A program made the translations under genes and the position numbers. A stretch of 64,000 bases of DNA from Tuctoria greenei (Eukaryota; Streptophyta; Magnoliopsida; Poales; Poaceae), in NCBI GenBank assembly GCA_036927565.1, contig JAYESD010000005.1, positions 99,364,301 to 99,428,300 of the forward strand. Direction: 5' to 3'. This document shows, piece after piece, positions 9,951 through 21,094 of the stretch (positions are counted from its first letter, which is position 1; each line of letters begins with the position of its first letter). A model generated the notes under the pieces. The model did no database searches. It was not told where the DNA came from and worked only from the letters and a program-made list of their open reading frames with translations.

Positions 9951-10620
9951 CGTGGTCGCAACTTGTCTTACTCGGGGCCCTCTAGGCGCTCTCAGGACCC
10001 TCCTCGCTGCGAGGATGTTGAATGGGATAAGCAACACTCCTCTTCACCAACTCGCAACAAGCTTTCTGACAACCGGCGCCTTCCTACTCTTGTGCCAGCT
10101 CCCGTCTTGTTCTCACCTTCCCCAGTGCTACATATCTCCAAGGTCCCTTCTGTTGCGGTGTTGGTGGCTGGCTCCGCAGGGCCAGCGCTCCAGACTCCTT
10201 CTAACACACTCGTGAGTGCACTGGACCAACTTGGGCTTGAGCATGAGTCCTCTTTTAGTGGGTTTGACCCCATGGAGTTGGAGTTCTCTATTGCTTCCCT
10301 TCACCTACCACCTGTTGGGACTGTTTTATCTAGTTCCTTTCTGCAGGCATCTGGCACCACTACAGGCAGCCTTGGCAGTGCATCATCATATGTCTATACC
10401 CCCTTAGCCCTACAGATGGACTCTGAGGAGTCGCTCGAGCCAATCAAGAAGGCGGAAGCATCCTCTCAGGCGGAGACAGCCGCCCGTGAGCCCGCCCCCT
10501 CGATGCTGCCCACTGCACATGGGCCTACCATGGGAGTTGAACCTGATAGGGGGCTTGGGCTTCATGATATGCTTGTGACTCAAGGCGAACTATTGCCATT
10601 AGCCAACCAGGCTCCTGACC
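9951..10620 (+). pseudogene. LINE ORF1, third piece (Pro/Ser-rich region)
   Basis: A 220-codon plus-strand frame (9963-10625) of low complexity, rich in Ser, Pro and Leu. Such linkers lie between the nucleic-acid-binding region and the conserved C-terminus in plant LINE ORF1 proteins. It begins after target duplication CTGGG of the solo LTR and ends at TGACC (10616-10620), the target duplication of the gypsy element. It resumes at 21095. The stop of the open frame is made by the gypsy LTR start (TGTGA) and is not native. Confidence 0.65.
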
Positions 10621-13445
10621 TGTGACGCCCGGTTCCAAAAACTGAACCAAGCTAACGCATATGTGTGCCCAGGATGTTCAACACACATACACGAGTGCAA
10701 TCACAAAAGAGTATACAGAAAATTACCACAGAACAAGATTAATTATTAAATTTATTACACAAACCAGATTATCCTCGAATACAAGCTCTAATGAATATTA
10801 ATGACAAGTTCAACTAATGCAGCGGAAATAAACTAATTAAGCAAACTAAGCAACTATGTAGCATAAGCGATAGGGTATGTATGCGCAGCTCCAATCAACA
10901 CCACAGGCAAAGCTGACGGTAGACACGGCCTAGAACTCCGCATTATCGCCATTAAACTCCCAATCCTGACCTGCAACTGTTGGGGTGGGGGATTGCAAGA
11001 GTGAGTGCATGTCGTACTCAGCAAGTGTGGCAAGTATGACATGTGGCTGATTCAAATGACGACGATAATAATGGCAAAATGCTGAAAAGTACAGTAAACC
11101 ATTTGAAAAGCAATATATTATATGTATATGAAGTAACCCCATCATAATCACGAGTAATACCATAATACCAAACTGAATTCATTACCATCATCAATAATTC
11201 CAGATTTCACCATCGTCAATAACCATATTCAATACCAGAAATTAATCCATAACCATCCATAACCATTACCAAACCATAACCATCTCAATTACCAATTTCC
11301 CTCTAACCATGTAGGTCATCCAGGCGCTCATAACCGGGAGCACGGCTATCATGATAGTTTTAATTAACTCTGCAGAGTTTGTACCTCTTTACCCACGTGT
11401 TTGTGATTTCATCACCCGTCGGCGACTAAAGAACCTCCCTTATGCAAATTACACTTCCTTTGGTGTATGGCCAAGAGATCACAAAATAGCCTTTACAAAG
11501 GGATTACTAGCCTATTTAGACCCCATTGAGGTTTCACCGGTGGCGATGCCTCCAACTGAGCACATCTTCAACCAAGGGCCCCCTCTTGAGCCATTCGGAT
11601 CCCAGGGTAGTCCCACCAATCATCAACAAACCCAAATCTGACTACCCCTTCCCCGAGCATCCACAATGGCCCAAACAGAACTAGCAAAGCCCTAATTAAT
11701 TAGCTACGCCGCACCCATACTTGGCCTCGTGGTGGCACTGTAGTCCTGGCTTATTCTCGCATGAACCGGTCCTTAGATCTAAAGCAAGCAAACCACCATA
11801 ACATCCAACCCATCAACATACCAGGCTTGCTTAGATCACCCATTACCATACCATATTTAACCAGTTCACATTAACCAGAATATCATTAATACATAATTAA
11901 ATGTGTAGTGTTGGTTTTTCCATCCCAATTAATTAAGCGAAGCAAAAAGGTAAAAACCCTTCCCGACTCTCTACCATAAATTCCAGGTGACAAGGGTGGT
12001 TCAACAAGTCTAGTAAACTTCCTACCATAGGATTCCCATCAAATTGACACATCATGCAGTTGTGCAAACAAAGCATTTATTTTTAAAACAGGATCAATAT
12101 GCTTCAAGGACACTTGCCTTGCTCTTGCTGTTGTTTAGGGTCAAAGCCTTCAAACTCTTGATGTTGTAGATCCTCCGCGGCACTTTCTAGCGCGAATCCG
12201 TCTAATCCACACAATAAACATACAAGATAAGAAACACAATCAAAGAGTGCACAAATATTACTCAATATGACATGACATGCATGATTGATGCAAATGCAAG
12301 GTAGAACTTGTTACTAGATTGCTTTTAATGATCACTAATTAGTTCTAATAGCTTTTAACAAGTTTATACAGGTTTGGAGTTGATTAGATCAAATTTTAGA
12401 ATTAATTCGACACAATTTAACCAGGAAGATCGGACTAGTCCGCTAGGGACCTGACAAGTCCGCACTTGATGAGATCGGCAAATTAGGGTTTTCTAGATCG
12501 ACGTAATTTCGGAGATTAGGGGTTGAATTCACGTAAGGAAAAGAGAATAGGAGGTATACCAGGTGTTTAGAACTCCAATGAATCAAGAAACTTGGAGGTA
12601 GCACTTGGATCTTGATGATCTAGGGTTGGTGATGAACTTGGAGATGAGTTGGTGGTGAAGGACAAAACCTGGTGGAGATCTTGATCCTCTTTCGTTTCCT
12701 CCTCTTCTTCCTCTTGCTTGGGATCTTCTCCTCCCTCCTTGATGGTGGCTCCCCACGAACTAGGGTTTGGGTGGGTGGAAAAGTGGCAAATAGATGTCAA
12801 ACCAAGGGGTGGGGTTGTTTATATAGAGGTGGAGGCTAGGGTTAGATGGATTTCGAGTTTTGGGATGAGTAGAGGCCGGTTTAGAGTCCCACATGGGCTC
12901 TAAAAGAGTTGGGCACGACGTCCTTAGGCCTACTTAACGTGAAACCCAAGAAACAAGTCGTAAAACAAAAGATCAACTTGGAGTCGGGAAATATCGGACA
13001 AGTCCGGAAAGGACCGGACTAGTCCGAAGTCGTTCAGAGAGAAAATCGGACAAGTCTGGCCTAAAATCGGACAAGTCCGATCTTAGTGAGAAAGGAAAAC
13101 GGACAAGTCCGCTGGAACACCGGACTAGTCCGGAAAAGTCCAGGGACTTAACAAATTTTCAAGGATTCATGGAATACCGGACTAGTCCGCACAAGATCGG
13201 ACAAGTACGAAGTTGTCCAGGGGCAAATATCGGACTGATCCGCAGCAAAAATGGACAAGTCCGTTTTTAGACAGAGAGAAATCGGACTAGTCCTCAGCAA
13301 AACCGGACTAGTCCGCACTTTCCTACATTTTTAAGTGCGGTTTTGCTCCAAATAAATTTTAAACTTGTTCCTCTTGTTATGGGTTAATGTTAAACATGTA
13401 TATGAATGTATGCAAGGCATGATGCATGAAAATGAGGGTGTTACA
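10621..13445 (-). repeat. 3' LTR (in element sense) of the gypsy element
   Basis: 2825 bp, TGTGACGCCC...GTTACA on the plus strand. A minus-strand TATA box CTATATAAA lies at 12818-12826, with a palindrome array upstream of it (12960-13315). The pol frame runs about 115 bases into this LTR before stopping at 13331. Confidence 0.95.
12430..13315. repeat. Array of CGGAC(T/A)AGTCCG palindromes in the 3' LTR
   Basis: About fourteen copies of a 12-base near-palindrome (perfect forms CGGACTAGTCCG and, with a one-base central asymmetry, CGGACAAGTCCG). Twelve are in 12990-13315 and two near 12433-12465. Flanking bases vary while the 12-mer is kept, which suggests selection on, or recent spread of, the motif itself. 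In element sense the block is in U3, upstream of the TATA box. Confidence 0.9.
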
Positions 13446-16042
13446 AACCTACCCCCCTTAAAATGAATCTCGCCCTCGAGATTCGACGCAGAAGAGAAGA
13501 GATAGGGAAAGTCCTTCTTGATATCATACTCCAATTCCCACGTCGCTTCTTTTTCGGTGTGGTGCTTCCATTGAACTTTACACCATCTAATGACCTTGTT
13601 CCTTGTGACCCTCTCCTTAGTTTCCAAGATTTTGACCGGTTGCTCGACTTCCTCTAGTTCGAATTCTTCCATTGGCACTTGTTCTTCCGGTACTCCCAAA
13701 CATTTATTGAGCTGGGAAACATGAAAGACATCATGTACATCTGAAAGATGAGCTGGCATCCTCAACTTATACGCTACTTCTCCTCTTTTGTCCAAAATCT
13801 TGAATGGTCCAATATAGCGAGGTGCGAGCTTACCCCTTATGTTAAACCTCTTATGACCTCTCATTGGTGACACCTTGAGGTAAACAAAATCTCCCACTTC
13901 AAAGGCTAGTTTCCTTCTCCTATTATCCGCATAGCCTTTTTGTCTTGATTGGGCTGCCCTCAAGTTTTCACGAATCATTTGGACTTGCTTTTCGGCTTCT
14001 TGCAACACATCCGGACCAAAAACTTGAGTTTCCCCTGCTTCATTCCAGAATAAAGGTGTCCTACACTTCCTCCCATAAAGTGCTTCGTATGGTGACATTT
14101 TCAAGCTTGCTTGGTAACTATTGTTGTATGAAAATTCCGCGTATGGCAAGCTTTTGTCCCAACTTTTCCCATGCTTTAAAGCACAAGCTCTCAACATGTC
14201 CTCCAAAATCTGATTGGTCCTCTCGGTTTGTCCATCCGTTTGAGGATGATATGCTGAACTAAAATTCAATCTCGTTCCCAAGGCTTCATGCAATTTTTGC
14301 CAAAATCTGGAGGTAAATTGAGAACCTCTATCCGAGACTATCTTTTTCGGTACTCCATGTCGCCACACAATATGCTCCATATACAATTCTGCTAGCTTCG
14401 CGGTGGTATATGTGGTCTTGACAGGAATAAAGTGAGCTGATTTTGTCAACCGATCTACAATGACCCATATTGAATCATAGCCATACTGGGTTCGCGGTAA
14501 TCCAACTATAAAGTCCATACCAATCTCTTCCCACTTCCACTCTGGAATCTTCAATGGCTGCAATAACCCTGCTGGCCTTTGATGTTCCGCCTTGACTCGT
14601 TGGCACACGTCACACAATGCAACATATTCGGCTACGTCCTTCTTCATGCTATGCCACCAATAGCAAGTCTTCAAGTCTTTGTACATCTTCGTACAACCTG
14701 GGTGAATCGAGTAAGGCGAGTCATGTGCCTCCTTTAATATTGTCTCCCGAATATGCTTTACGTTAGGCACAACAATCCTCTTTCCAAGCCATAAGGTACC
14801 ATGTTCATCCTCGTCAAATCTGAATTCTCTCCCTTCTTCGGTTCTTTCCTTGATTTCCTTGATCTCCTCATCTGTGGTTTGTGCCTCTCGAATTTCTTGC
14901 TCCAAGGTTGGATTTAATTCCATTGTCCCCATCTCATTTACAAATCCGTGGTTCAACCGTTCAAACTCCTTGCATAACTCGGATGGTAACTCTCGAACTA
15001 TGAGTTGATGACCTAGTCCTTTCCGACTCAAGGCATCGGCCACTACATTGGCTTTTCCTGGATGATAGTTGATTCCCAAATCATAATCTTTGATGAGCTC
15101 CAACCATCTTCGTTGCCTCAAGTTCAGATCCGTTTGTGTGAAAATATACTTCAAACTCTTATGATCCATATAAATTTCACACCTATGTCCAAGAATATAG
15201 TGTCTCCAAATCTTCAATGCATGTACCACGGCTACGAGTTCCAAATCGTGCGTGGGGTAATTCTGCTCATGTTTCTTCAATTTTCTTGATGCATAGGCAA
15301 CCACTTGACCTTCTTTCATCAATACACATCCAAGCCCTTGTCTTGATGCGTCACAATAAATATCAAAACTCTTGCTTACATCCGGCAATACCAATACTGG
15401 GGCTGTTGTTAACCTCTTTTTATACTCCTCAAAACTGTTTTGACAAGCTTCAGTCCATTGGAACGCCTTTCCCTTCATTAGAAACTCCATCATAGGCTTG
15501 GCTATCTTGGAAAAATCCTTGATGAATATACGGTAATATCCAGCCATCCCAAGAAAACTCATTATTTCCTTGACATTCTGTGGCGGTTCCCACTTAAGCA
15601 CATCTCTCACCTTCCCTGGGTCAACTGATACTCCTCCTCCGGAAATAATATGGCCTAAGAAAGAAACTTCCCGTAACCAGAATTGACATTTACTGAACTT
15701 GGCATATAATTGATGCTCCCTCAATTTCTGCAGCGTAAGCCTCAAGTGTTCCTCATGTTCCTTCTCATCCTTCGAGTAGATCATAATATCATCAATAAAC
15801 ACCACAACGAACTTATCCAAGTACTCCATGAAGACCTTATTCATGAGGTACATAAAGTAGGCAGGTGCATTTGTCAATCCAAAAGACATCACGGTGCACT
15901 CATAAGATCCATACCGTGTCCTAAAAGCTGTCTTGGGTATGTCCGATGGTCTAATCTTCATTTGAAAGTATCCCGACCTCAAATCAATCTTGGAAAACAC
16001 ACAGGCGCCTTTCATTTGATCAAACAAATCCTCTATACGGGG
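13331..16042 (-). CDS. Gypsy Pol: RT, RNase H, integrase, chromodomain
   Basis: An open frame of about 900 codons. Reverse transcriptase starts at PRIEDLFDQM (16042-16013) and contains the catalytic FIDD in VVVFIDDIMIYSK. RNase H follows (YCDASRQGLGCVL, ELVAVVHALKIWRHYILG). Integrase has the HHCC zinc region (HPGCTKMY, CDVCQ) and DDE core (IVDRLTKSAHF, VSDRGSQFTS, QTDGQTERTNQ). A C-terminal chromodomain (VIRWCKVQWKHHTEKEATWE) gives the chromovirus class. The frame is continuous with gag-protease but for TAG at 16043-16045, in the position of the third residue of YPLPRI, and TAA at 16400-16402. The tail after EGEIHFKGG runs into the LTR. All catalytic motifs I can see are kept; the upstream stops would block normal polyprotein synthesis. 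Confidence 0.95.
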   Translation of the reverse strand, partial: PRIEDLFDQMKGACVFSKIDLRSGYFQMKIRPSDIPKTAFRTRYGSYECTVMSFGLTNAPAYFMYLMNKVFMEYLDKFVVVFIDDIMIYSKDEKEHEEHLRLTLQKLREHQLYAKFSKCQFWLREVSFLGHIISGGGVSVDPGKVRDVLKWEPPQNVKEIMSFLGMAGYYRIFIKDFSKIAKPMMEFLMKGKAFQWTEACQNSFEEYKKRLTTAPVLVLPDVSKSFDIYCDASRQGLGCVLMKEGQVVAYASRKLKKHEQNYPTHDLELVAVVHALKIWRHYILGHRCEIYMDHKSLKYIFTQTDLNLRQRRWLELIKDYDLGINYHPGKANVVADALSRKGLGHQLIVRELPSELCKEFERLNHGFVNEMGTMELNPTLEQEIREAQTTDEEIKEIKERTEEGREFRFDEDEHGTLWLGKRIVVPNVKHIRETILKEAHDSPYSIHPGCTKMYKDLKTCYWWHSMKKDVAEYVALCDVCQRVKAEHQRPAGLLQPLKIPEWKWEEIGMDFIVGLPRTQYGYDSIWVIVDRLTKSAHFIPVKTTYTTAKLAELYMEHIVWRHGVPKKIVSDRGSQFTSRFWQKLHEALGTRLNFSSAYHPQTDGQTERTNQILEDMLRACALKHGKSWDKSLPYAEFSYNNSYQASLKMSPYEALYGRKCRTPLFWNEAGETQVFGPDVLQEAEKQVQMIRENLRAAQSRQKGYADNRRRKLAFEVGDFVYLKVSPMRGHKRFNIRGKLAPRYIGPFKILDKRGEVAYKLRMPAHLSDVHDVFHVSQLNKCLGVPEEQVPMEEFELEEVEQPVKILETKERVTRNKVIRWCKVQWKHHTEKEATWELEYDIKKDFPYLFSSASNLEGEIHFKGGRFVTPSFSCIMPCIHSYTCLTLTHNKRNKFKIYLEQNRT
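13446..13463 (-). other. Polypurine tract of the gypsy element
   Basis: On the minus strand, TTTTAAGGGGGGTAGGTT lies immediately before the 3' LTR. It is the expected primer for plus-strand DNA synthesis. Confidence 0.85.
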
Positions 16043-16045
16043 CTA

Positions 16046-16399
16046 GGTGTACTTGTTCTTGATGGTCACCTCGTTGAGAGCTCGGTAATCCACGCACATC
16101 CTTTGGGACCCATCCTTCTTGTCCACAAATAGCACAGGCGCTCCCCAAGGTGAAGAGCTAGGGCGAATAAAACCCTTCTCTAATTGCTCTTGAATCTGCT
16201 TCTTGAGCTCCGCTAATTCCATAGGAGGCATCCTATACGGCCTCTTAGCTATAGGTGCAGTTCTAGGTATTAAATCAATAACAAACTCAATGTCTCGATC
16301 GGGTGGCATACCTGGCAACTCGTCTAGAAAAACATCCAAAAATTCACACATTACCGGAATCTCCTCAATTGCGGCACCGTCCATATGATTCAGCTCCAA
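16046..16399 (-). CDS. Gypsy Pol: N-terminal part of reverse transcriptase
   Basis: A 118-codon frame between the two stops. It carries the protease-RT linker and RT start: EIPVMCEFLDVF, ELPGMPPDRDIEFVIDL, RPYRMPPMELAELKKQIQE, FIRPSSSPWGAPVLFVDKKD and RMCVDYRALN. These are standard gypsy RT blocks (fingers). TAA at 16402-16400 separates it from Gag-protease and TAG at 16045-16043 separates it from the RT palm. It is in frame with both neighbours, so the three open stretches are one ancestral polyprotein with two nonsense changes. Confidence 0.93.
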
Positions 16400-17995
16400 T
16401 TACTTTGGTGCAGTTTGAGATGCTTCAAATTCTACGGTGATCCCTTCCTCATTGGTCAACTTCACCATCTTTGTGGCACACTCAATAACTCCATTGTGCT
16501 TCCTTAACCAGTCCATACCAAGTATAATGTCCAACCCTTGAGAATCCAAAACAATGAGGTTGGCGGAGAAGTCTACCCCCCTTATTCTAAGGCCTACTTT
16601 TGGACATACTATATTTCTCCTCATCTCTCCTCCAGGAGACTTAACCAACAGAGTAAACTTCATATGAGAGACAGGAAAACTATACTTGGCAACATACTTC
16701 GATGCAATGAATGAATGCGATGCTCCAGAATCAAATAACATAGTCGCAGGGTTGGAGTTGGCGAGAAACATACCAATGACAACGTCATCTGCTTGTTGAG
16801 CATCCTCCGTAGAGACATGGTTCACGTTGCCACGAGCAAAATTCTGCTGTCCATGGCTTCCTTGTGGCTGTCCTCCATTAGGTCTCGGGTTTTGCCTCGG
16901 TGCATTGCTTCCTTGACCAAGGCCTGACTTAGGACATTGATGCGCAAAGTGTCTAGCTTCTCCACAAGTATAACACTTCTTAACTCCACCAGAATTATTG
17001 GGACGAGCTTGGTTTTGAACATTGGCTCCAGGAAAATCAGCACGAGGTGCATAAGGCATTGGAGGCCTAGGTGCTTGCATAACAGAGCGCTGCTGCACAA
17101 ACTGAGTTGGGCGCGGTGCATAGCCAGGGCACTGAGCAGGAATAGAAGAGCTGTAGTATGGTGCATTGGGCGGCGCAAAGCGTGGGCGCACATTATTTCC
17201 TTGTTGCTGTCCTTGATACGGCACCTTCCTCTTGATTTCTTGCTCCATCTCACGGATCTTGTTCTCAACCACAATTGCTTTGTCCACAAGCTTCTGAAAA
17301 TTGGCATAATCGCAGTTGAGTAGTTGCACTTGGATCTCATTGTTCAAGCCCCTCATGAACAAGTATTGCTTCCGGCTGTCCCGACTAACATCCTCAGGCG
17401 CATACCTTGAGAGTTGAGTGAATTTATTGAGATATTCACTCACGCTTGATCTTCCTTGCCTTAAATTCTCAAATTCTTGCCTCTTCAAGATCATAACACC
17501 CTCGGGCACATAATGAGAACGAAAATTTTCCTTGAATTCGGCCCAAGTAATTCTCTCTTGATTCTCATGAGCATTGCAATAAGCATCCCACCAATCTGCA
17601 GCTGCTCCAACTAGTTGATGAGAAGCAAATAGGACCTTCTCCCGGTCGCTACATTGGACAATAGCTAGCTTCTTCTCCACGGACTTGAGCCAATCATCCG
17701 CATCCATAGGGTTTGCAGCTTGAGCAATGGTCGGCGGCCTAGTCCTCATAAACTCTCCCAATCGGTTATGAGGAGGCGGGGGTGGCGGTGGAGGCATGTG
17801 GGGCTGATTGTTGATATTGCCAGCCTGCAGCTGTCCCATAGTCTGTATCATGGTCTGCATGAGCTGGTTTTGCATGGCCAATAGCTGCTCGATGTTGATA
17901 CCTCCCTGAGTAGATCCTTGCCCATTGTTGTTCTGAGGCACTCCATTGTTCTCCTCCTCATCATTGCCATCCCTCTGGTTGCGAGTCCTCACCAT
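16400..17995 (-). CDS. Gypsy Gag-protease polyprotein
   Basis: 531 codons from ATG 17995 (MVRTRNQRDGN). A Gln/Asn and Pro-rich N-terminus precedes the retrotransposon Gag domain (RTRPPTIAQAANPMDADDWL, AAADWWDAYC, FRSHYVPEGVM, LNKFTQLSRYAPEDV). One CCHC knuckle (CYTCGEARHFAHQCP, about residues 340-354) and an aspartic protease (MLFDSGASHSFI, about residue 420; IVLDSQGLDIILGMDWL) follow. It builds the particle and processes the polyprotein. It ends at TAA 16400-16402, just before RT. In related elements gag-pro-pol is often one frame, so this stop may be a mutation; a suppressible stop is possible but unsupported. Confidence 0.95.
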   Translation of the reverse strand: MVRTRNQRDGNDEEENNGVPQNNNGQGSTQGGINIEQLLAMQNQLMQTMIQTMGQLQAGNINNQPHMPPPPPPPPHNRLGEFMRTRPPTIAQAANPMDADDWLKSVEKKLAIVQCSDREKVLFASHQLVGAAADWWDAYCNAHENQERITWAEFKENFRSHYVPEGVMILKRQEFENLRQGRSSVSEYLNKFTQLSRYAPEDVSRDSRKQYLFMRGLNNEIQVQLLNCDYANFQKLVDKAIVVENKIREMEQEIKRKVPYQGQQQGNNVRPRFAPPNAPYYSSSIPAQCPGYAPRPTQFVQQRSVMQAPRPPMPYAPRADFPGANVQNQARPNNSGGVKKCYTCGEARHFAHQCPKSGLGQGSNAPRQNPRPNGGQPQGSHGQQNFARGNVNHVSTEDAQQADDVVIGMFLANSNPATMLFDSGASHSFIASKYVAKYSFPVSHMKFTLLVKSPGGEMRRNIVCPKVGLRIRGVDFSANLIVLDSQGLDIILGMDWLRKHNGVIECATKMVKLTNEEGITVEFEASQTAPK

Positions 17996-17999
17996 CTGA

Positions 18000-18247
18000 A
18001 GAAAAGCAATAGGTAAGAATTAAGAAACGTCCCCAACTATATGCATCAAGGGATATAAACTAAACAGCTAGCCACACTAGCCTAGGTGGACATGGCAATG
18101 CTAAAGCATCCCCAAATCCTCTATTAAGCACACAAGCAACAATATATATAGCAAATAGCACTCCAAGCAAAAACACATCGATTCCTGAGTGCTCCTATGT
18201 GCTCTAAAGTGTCCATTCTATCTAGGCTGCATCCTACGGTTAACCTA
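18000..18247 (-). other. 5' leader of the gypsy element
   Basis: Non-coding minus-strand stretch between the primer-binding site (18248-18263) and the gag ATG (17995). AT-rich, no ORF of note. Confidence 0.7.
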
Positions 18248-18263
18248 TGGCTCTGATACCAAT
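18248..18263 (-). other. Primer-binding site of the gypsy element
   Basis: On the minus strand, ATTGGTATCAGAGCCA lies one base inside the 5' LTR. It matches the 3' end of initiator tRNA-Met. Confidence 0.9.
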
Positions 18264-18264
18264 C

Positions 18265-21089
18265 TGTGACGCCCGGTTCCAAAAAATAAACCAAGCTAAC
18301 GCATATGTGTGCCCAGGATGTTCAACACACATACACGAGTGCAATCACAAAAGAGTATACAAAAAATTACCACAGAACAAGATTAATTATCAAATTTATT
18401 ACACAAACCAGATTATCCTCGAATACAAGCTCTAATGAATATTAATGACAAGTTCAACTAATGCAGCGGAAATAAACTAATTAAGCAAACTAAGCAACTA
18501 TGCAGCATAAGTGACAGGGTATGTATGCGCAGCTCCAATCAACACCACAGGCAAAGCTGACGGTAGACACGGCCTAGAACTCCGCATTATCGCCATTAAA
18601 CTCCCAATCCTGACCTGCAACTGTTGGGGTGGGGGATTGCAAGAGTGAGTACATGTCGTACTCAGCAAGTGTGGAAAGTATGACATGTGGCTGATTCAAA
18701 TGACGACGATAATAATGGCAAAGTGCTGAAAAGTACAATAAAACATTTGAAAAGCAATATATTATATGTATGTGAAGTAACCCCATCATAATCATGAGTA
18801 ATACCATAATACCAAACTGAATTCATTACCATCATCAATAATTCCAGATTTCACCATCGTCAATAACCATATTCAATACCAGAAATTAATCCATAACCAT
18901 CCGTAACCATTACCAAACCATAACCATCCCAATTACCAATTTCCCTCTAATAATGTAGGTCATCCGGGCACTCATAACCGGGAGCACGGCTATCATGATA
19001 GTTTTAATTAACTCTGTAGAGTTTGTACCTCTTTACCCACGTGTTTGTGATTTCATCACCCGTCGGCGACTAAAGAACCTCCCTTATGCCAATTACACTT
19101 CCTTTGGTGTATGGCCAAAAGATCACAAAATAGCCTTTACAAGGGGATTACTAGCCTATTTAGACCCCACTGAGGTTTCACCAGTGGCGATGCCTCCAAC
19201 TGAGCACATCTTCAACCAAGGGCCCCCTCTTGAGCCATTCGGATCCCAGGGTAGTCCCACCAATCATCAACAAACCCAAATCCGACTACCCCTTCCCCGA
19301 GCATCCACAATGGTCCAAACAGAACTAGCAATGCCCTAATTAATCAGCTACGCCGCACCCATACTTGGCCTCGTGGTGGCACTGTAGTCCTGGCTTATTC
19401 TCGCATGAACCGGTCCTTAGATCTAAAGCAAGCAAACCACCATAACATCCAACCCATCCACATACCAGGCTTGCTTAGATCACCCATTACCATACCATAT
19501 TTAACCAGTTCACAGTAACCAGAATATCATTAATACATAATTAAATGTGTAGTGTTGGTTTTTCCATCCCAATTAATTAAGCGAAGCAAAAATGTAAAAA
19601 CCCTTCCTGACTCTCTAGCATAAATTCCAGGTGACAAGGGTGGTTCAACAAGTCTAGTAAACTTCCTACCATAGGATTCCCATCAAATTGACACAGCATG
19701 CAGTTGTGCAAACAAAGCATTTATTTTTAAAACAGGATCAATACGCTTCAAGGACACTTGCCTTGCTCTTGCTGTTGTTTAGGGTCAAAGCCTTCAAACT
19801 CTTGATGTTGTAGATCCTCCGCGGCACTTTCTAGCGCGAATCCGTCTAATCCCCACAATAAACATACAAGACAAGAAACACAATCAAAGAGTGCACAAAT
19901 ATTACTCAATATGACATGACATGCATGATTGATGCAAATGCAAGGTAGAACTTGTTACTAGATTGCTTTTAATGATCACTAATTAGTTCTAATAGCTTTT
20001 AACAAGTTTATACAGGTTTGGAGTTGATTAGATCAAATTTTAGAATTAATTCGACACAATTTAACCAGGAAGATCGGACTAGTCCGCTAGGGACTGGACA
20101 AGTCCGCACTTGACGAGATCGGCAGATTAGGGTTTTCTAGATCGACGTAATTTCAGAGATTAGGGGTTGAATTCACGTAAGGAAAAGAGAATAGGAGGTA
20201 TACCAGGTGTTTAGAACTCCAATGAATCGAGAAACTTGGAGGTAGCACTTGGATCTTGATGATCTAGGGTTGGTGATGAACTTGGAGATGAATTGGTGGT
20301 GAAGGACGAAACTTGGTGGAGATCTTGATCCTCTTTCGTTTCCTCCTCTTCTTCCTCTTGCTTGGGATCTTCTCCTCCCTCCTTGATGGTGGCTCCCCAC
20401 GAACTAGGGATTGGGTGGGTGGAAAAGTGGCAAATAGATGTCAAACCAAGGGGTGGGGTTGTTTATATAGAGGTGGAGGCTAGGGTTAGATGGATTTCGA
20501 GTTTTGAGATGAGTAGAGGCCGGTTTAGAGTCCCACATGGGCTCTAAAAGAGTTGGGCATGATGTCCCTAGGCCTACTTAACGTGAAACCCAAGAAACAT
20601 GTCATAAAACAAAAGATCAACTCGGAGTCTCGAAATATGGGACAAGTCCGGAAAGGACCGGACTAGTCCGAAGTCGTTCAGATAGAAAATCGGACAAGTC
20701 TGGCCTAAAATCGGACAAGTCCGATCTTAGTCAGAAAGGAAAACGGACAAGTCCGCTGGAACACTGGACTTGTCCGGAAAAGTCCAGGGACTTAACAAAT
20801 TTTCAAGGATTCATGGAATACCGGACTAGTCCGCACAAGATCGGACAAGTCCGAAGTTGTCCAGGGGCAAATATCGGACTGATCCGCAGCAAAAACGGAC
20901 AGGTCCGTTTTTAGACAGAGAGAAATCGGACTAGTCCTCAGCAAAACCGGACTAGTCTGTACTTTCCTACATTTTTAAGTGCGGTTTTGCTCCAAATAAA
21001 TTTTAAACTTGTTCCTCTTGTTATGGGTTAATGTTAAACATGTATATGAATGTATGCAAGGCATGATGCATGAAAATGAGGGTGTTACA
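18265..21089 (-). repeat. 5' LTR (in element sense) of the gypsy element
   Basis: 2825 bp, same length as 10621-13445. Minus-strand TATA CTATATAAA at 20462-20470. U3 carries the palindrome array at 20640-20960 and a further pair at 20084-20108. This LTR would drive transcription of gag-pol on the minus strand. Confidence 0.95.
20080..20960. repeat. Array of CGGAC(T/A)AGTCCG palindromes in the 5' LTR
   Basis: About fourteen copies. Individual units differ between the two LTRs by single substitutions (for example GGACAGGTCCG here against GGACAAGTCCG at the matching place in the other LTR). The main block ends about 170 bases upstream of the TATA box in minus-strand sense, a position typical of an enhancer. 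Confidence 0.9.
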
Positions 21090-21094
21090 TGACC

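Larger units (their letters stand above)
10621..21089 (-). mobile_element. Chromodomain Ty3/gypsy retrotransposon (Del/Tekay-like), 10.5 kb
   Basis: Two LTRs of equal length (10621-13445 and 18265-21089, 2825 bp each) start TGTGACGCCCGG and end GGGTGTTACA. Target duplication TGACC is at 10616-10620 and 21090-21094. On the minus strand the order is 5' LTR, PBS (18248-18263), gag-protease, RT, RNase H, integrase, chromodomain, purine tract (13446-13463), 3' LTR. Equal LTR lengths and, by eye, about 1-2% differences suggest a fairly recent insertion. Two stop codons (16400-16402 and 16043-16045) interrupt an otherwise continuous frame. Inserted in LINE ORF1. Confidence 0.96.

Noticed and set aside
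18248..18263. Initiator tRNA-Met-like sequence (also at 32638-32654 and 4957-4970)
   Set aside because: Only the 3'-end complement is present next to LTRs; these are primer-binding sites, not tRNA genes.
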